This document shows positions 61,479 to 64,000 of a stretch of DNA of 64,000 nucleotides, piece by piece. The position numbers and the translations under genes are program-made. Below the pieces are notes generated by a model that was not told the DNA's origin, did not search any database, and saw only the letters and a program-made list of their open reading frames with translations. How positions within the stretch are numbered: the first letter of the stretch is position 1; every line of letters begins with the position of its first letter. The stretch spans positions 524,001 to 588,000 of the forward strand of contig NZ_CP126106.1 of NCBI RefSeq assembly GCF_030123325.1. The letters run 5' to 3'. Origin of the DNA: Peribacillus simplex (GTDB lineage Bacteria; Bacillota; Bacilli; Bacillales; DSM-1321).

Positions 61479-62615
61479 ATGAGCGAATTACCTGAATTAG
61501 TGAACGATAGAAAAGCATATATACAAGAGGTCTGGAAAAAGTCCGGATTCGGGCAACTTACCCCGATTCAAACGAAAGCGATTCCGGTGATTGTCGAGGG
61601 AAAAGACATCATGGCCGAATCACCGACTGGTACGGGAAAAACATTAGCATATTTACTGCCATTGCTAGAAAAGATAGATCCTGAAAAGAAATCGCCCCAA
61701 GCTTTGATTTTGGCATCATCACGAGAACTGGTCATGCAAATCAATGAAGAAATTCGCAATTGGTCAGAGGGAAGCGGCATTACGGGTGCAGCATTCATCG
61801 GCGGTGCCAATGTGAAAAGGCAGTTGGACAAACTGAAGAAGCGTCCCCAGGTGATTGCTGGAACACCGGGGCGGATTTACGAATTGATTGCCCAAAAGAA
61901 ATTGAAGATGCATGAAGTTAAGACGATAGTACTTGATGAAGGTGACCAATTGATCACTCCAGAGCATATGGGAACGATCAATAATATTATCAAAACAACG
62001 CTAAAAGATCGGCAAATCATGGTATTTTCTGCGACCCTGCCGGAGGAAACGGAAAAAGCCGCCCGGGGATTCATGAATGAACCCGAAATGATCAAGGTCG
62101 ATAAGCATGAAAAAATGGAATCAAAGGTGGACCATCTTTACTTTGTTGTCGAGAGACGGGAAAAGTCCAAGATTCTGGAGAAAATCACAAGAATTAAAGA
62201 TGTGAAGGCCCTTGCCTTCCTGAATGATATAGCGGAGCTGAGCGTCCTGCATGAAAAGCTGAGTTATAAAGGTATTGAAATGGGCGTGCTTCACGGTGAA
62301 TCCAATAAAGTCGACAGGGAGAAGGCGTTGCGCAAGCTTCGTTCGGGAAAATCCCCAATGCTGATAGCAACGGATGTAGCGGCAAGGGGGCTTGACATTA
62401 AAGGTCTTACTGCGGTCGTTCATATTGATATGGCTGACAACATCGAACAATATATCCATAGGTCTGGGAGAACTGGGCGAGCAGGTGCAGATGGCACTGT
62501 CATTTCAATCGTAACGGAAAGAGAAGAGCGAGAGTTGAAAAAAATGGCTCGTGAACTGGAGATTCCATTAACGAGAGTAACCTTCTATGGTGGAAACATC
62601 GTAGTCGATGAATGA
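61479..62615 (+). CDS. DEAD-box-type RNA helicase (YfmL-like)
   Basis: 378 aa two-domain helicase without extra C-terminal RNA-binding domain. Motifs: Q (GQLTPIQTKAIP), I (SPTGTGKT), Ia (SSRELVMQ), Ib (TPGRI), II written VLDEGDQL, so DEGD instead of DEAD, III (SAT), V (ATDVAARGLDI) and VI (HRSGRTGRAG). The ATG at 61479 follows AAAGGAG. Size and plan match B. subtilis YfmL, which is linked to ribosome assembly. Confidence 0.85.
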   Translation: MSELPELVNDRKAYIQEVWKKSGFGQLTPIQTKAIPVIVEGKDIMAESPTGTGKTLAYLLPLLEKIDPEKKSPQALILASSRELVMQINEEIRNWSEGSGITGAAFIGGANVKRQLDKLKKRPQVIAGTPGRIYELIAQKKLKMHEVKTIVLDEGDQLITPEHMGTINNIIKTTLKDRQIMVFSATLPEETEKAARGFMNEPEMIKVDKHEKMESKVDHLYFVVERREKSKILEKITRIKDVKALAFLNDIAELSVLHEKLSYKGIEMGVLHGESNKVDREKALRKLRSGKSPMLIATDVAARGLDIKGLTAVVHIDMADNIEQYIHRSGRTGRAGADGTVISIVTEREERELKKMARELEIPLTRVTFYGGNIVVDE

Positions 62616-62627
62616 TTCGAAAAAAGG

Positions 62628-62655
62628 GACGGCCATGGCGGCTGTCTTTTTTTTT
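62628..62655 (+). terminator. helicase gene terminator
   Basis: GACGGCC and GGCTGTC with one wobble pair, then nine T residues. Confidence 0.8.
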
Positions 62656-62700
62656 GCTAATGCCCGTTAAGATTAAAAATTTAAAAGTTGCTCATTGTAC

Positions 62701-62973
62701 GGAATCCCCACTACATGCTTTTCCACTTTCTGAATATGGTGGGATTCCCAGTAGAAATGGGAAGGTGCTTGTTTTTTGAATAAAATTGAACGATGAGTGC
62801 CTAGGCAAAGGAATGTTCAAAAAGAAATGATCCAATAAGATCAGGATAATATAGCCGCATAGCATTTGACACTATAAATATTCGATTGTGAAATTAGACT
62901 AAATTCAGGAGTTCATTAATGGGGGATGATCATGAATGAAAACGCTTCCTTTATATGGTTTTTTGACATATGA
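62701..62973 (+). promoter_or_regulatory. leader region of the methionine gamma-lyase gene
   Basis: GGAATCCCCAC and GTGGGATTCC (62701-62748) form a 10-bp stem with one bulge. A promoter-like TTGACA, 17 bp, TGAAAT lies at 62866-62894. A 13-codon ORF (MNENASFIWFFDI) at 62932-62973 has GGGGGATG just upstream and ends 31 bp before the gene start. No S-box or T-box features were recognised. Confidence 0.4.
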
Positions 62974-63004
62974 TAGCAATAGACATAGGTTAGGAGGAGA
63001 CGGT

Positions 63005-64000
63005 ATGACAGGAAAGCATAAACATTTTGAAACGGCAGTCATCCACGAAGGATATGACTCGAAGAAGCATTTAGGAAGTTTGGCAACACCCTTATTCCAA
63101 ACCTCAACATTCACTTTCGAAAATGCCGAGCAAGGGGAAAGGCGTTTTGCCGGTATGGAAGATGGATATATTTATTCCCGCCTTGGAAATCCAACGGTAC
63201 AAGTGCTTGAAGAAAAGATTGCCGCTTTGGAAGGCGGGGAAGCTGGCCTTGCTTTCGGTTCAGGCATGGCTGCCGTTTCAGCAGTGCTTTTTGCGTTAAC
63301 AAAAACAGATGACCACATCCTGTGCTCACAGGGGCTATATGGTTGTACATTTGGCCTCCTGCAGCTAATGAATAATAAATACCGCATCACACATGATTTT
63401 TGTGAAATGGATTCAGAAGAACAGGTAAGGAAAATGATCCGGCCGGAAACGACCTGCATATATGTAGAAACCCCGATCAATCCGACGATGAAAATGATTG
63501 ACTTGCAGATGGTGGTGAGAGTTGCGAAGGAATATAATGTGACGGTCGTAGTCGATAATACGTTTTCAACTCCCTACCTACAGAGACCGCTTGAATATGG
63601 CTGTGATATCGTCCTTCATAGCGCTACGAAATATCTTTGCGGGCATGGGGATGTCGTTGCGGGACTTGTCGTCGGTAAGAAGGAATTCATGAATCAGGTA
63701 GCTGGGACTACACAGAAAGATATCGGTGGTATCATTTCACCATTCGATGCTTGGTTACTATTGAGGGGGTTAAAGACCTTGCCTGTCAGGATGGACCGTC
63801 ATTCGGACAATGCAATGGCAATCTTTCAAGAACTTAAGGAACATCCAAAGGTGAAAAAGGTATATTATCCAGGTGATGAAGATTCACCGGATCATTATAT
63901 AAGGCAAAAACAAATGAAACATGGAGGCGGCCTTATCTCTTTCGAATTGCATGGCACAAAACAGGATGCACAGGAATTCCTCAATAAATTGAAACTTATC
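63005..64000 (+). CDS. megL: methionine gamma-lyase (cut by window edge)
   Basis: The frame from ATG 63005 (AGGAGGAGACGGT upstream) is open to the last base, 332 codons, so the C-terminus is missing. It is a Cys/Met metabolism PLP enzyme: YSRLGNPTVQVLEEKIA, the PLP Asp in VVDNTFSTPY, and the Schiff-base Lys in HSATKYLCGHGD. Cys in LYGCTF corresponds to the cysteine typical of methionine gamma-lyases, which split methionine into methanethiol, ammonia and 2-oxobutyrate. Cystathionine lyase is the alternative. Confidence 0.82.
   Translation, partial: MTGKHKHFETAVIHEGYDSKKHLGSLATPLFQTSTFTFENAEQGERRFAGMEDGYIYSRLGNPTVQVLEEKIAALEGGEAGLAFGSGMAAVSAVLFALTKTDDHILCSQGLYGCTFGLLQLMNNKYRITHDFCEMDSEEQVRKMIRPETTCIYVETPINPTMKMIDLQMVVRVAKEYNVTVVVDNTFSTPYLQRPLEYGCDIVLHSATKYLCGHGDVVAGLVVGKKEFMNQVAGTTQKDIGGIISPFDAWLLLRGLKTLPVRMDRHSDNAMAIFQELKEHPKVKKVYYPGDEDSPDHYIRQKQMKHGGGLISFELHGTKQDAQEFLNKLKLI

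Overview
The window reads as chromosomal DNA from a spore-former of the Bacillaceae, probably the Peribacillus/Bacillus simplex neighbourhood. This is inferred from strong GGAGG-type ribosome binding sites, frequent TTG/GTG starts, moderate-to-low G+C, qoxABCD, cstA, amtB-glnK, the YdbS/YdbT pair, a YflT stress protein, sigma-54, and GlnR/TnrA, CcpA, Fur and SigB-type sites. No rRNA, tRNA, CRISPR array, prophage or intact insertion sequence was seen.

Layout. 1-7.4 kb: a catabolic operon behind a truncated GntR-type regulator (luciferase-like monooxygenase, AA_synth protein, alpha/beta hydrolase, two aldehyde dehydrogenases, flavin reductase, a 101-aa unknown, YciI protein). 7.4-13.3 kb: sparse DNA with an XRE regulator, a lipoprotein, an HtrA protease and small proteins, plus GC-rich dispersed repeats. 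13.3-17.3 kb: qoxABCD. 17.5-23.5 kb: a frameshifted yfmQ, a short stress peptide, an EamA transporter, queF under a preQ1-I riboswitch, an aspartokinase, an IS1182-type transposase remnant, two more repeat copies, and a nitroreductase preceded by a Fur-boxed structured leader or small RNA. 23.7-27.3 kb: a heterodimeric ABC exporter. 27.6-32.1 kb: cstA with its YbdD partner, then amtB-glnK and an FbpA-like peptide. 32.4-42.4 kb: a LytTR regulator beside an acetyl-CoA hydrolase/transferase, an AI-2E family permease, gabD, a dicarboxylate symporter, panE, a LysM-3D cell wall protein and an M20 deacylase. 42.5-46.3 kb: a SigB-type stress gene, a chemoreceptor gene with three in-frame ochre codons, ydbT, and ydbS with one ochre codon. 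46.5-51.2 kb: PBP4a-type carboxypeptidase, uridine kinase-like protein, BluB and sigma-54. 51.3-56.1 kb: two sigma-54-dependent transcription units (aminotransferase plus aldehyde dehydrogenase, then a third aldehyde dehydrogenase). 56.1-64 kb: an eight-unit tandem repeat, a molybdopterin oxidoreductase, a proline/sodium symporter, a sensor kinase, a DEAD-box-type helicase and the start of a methionine gamma-lyase.

A theme is scavenging of amines, aldehydes and short acids: five aldehyde dehydrogenases, a class III aminotransferase, CstA, the dicarboxylate symporter, a CoA-transferase and ammonium uptake. Control sites visible are sigma-54 promoters with upstream activator repeats, cre-like sites, GlnR/TnrA boxes and Crp/Fnr-like boxes. 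The most notable observations are the sigma-54 unit with three 18-bp activator sites and no local activator gene, four in-frame ochre codons in two neighbouring genes whose frames are otherwise intact, the Fur-controlled structured RNA candidate, and the LLM/AA_synth degradation operon.
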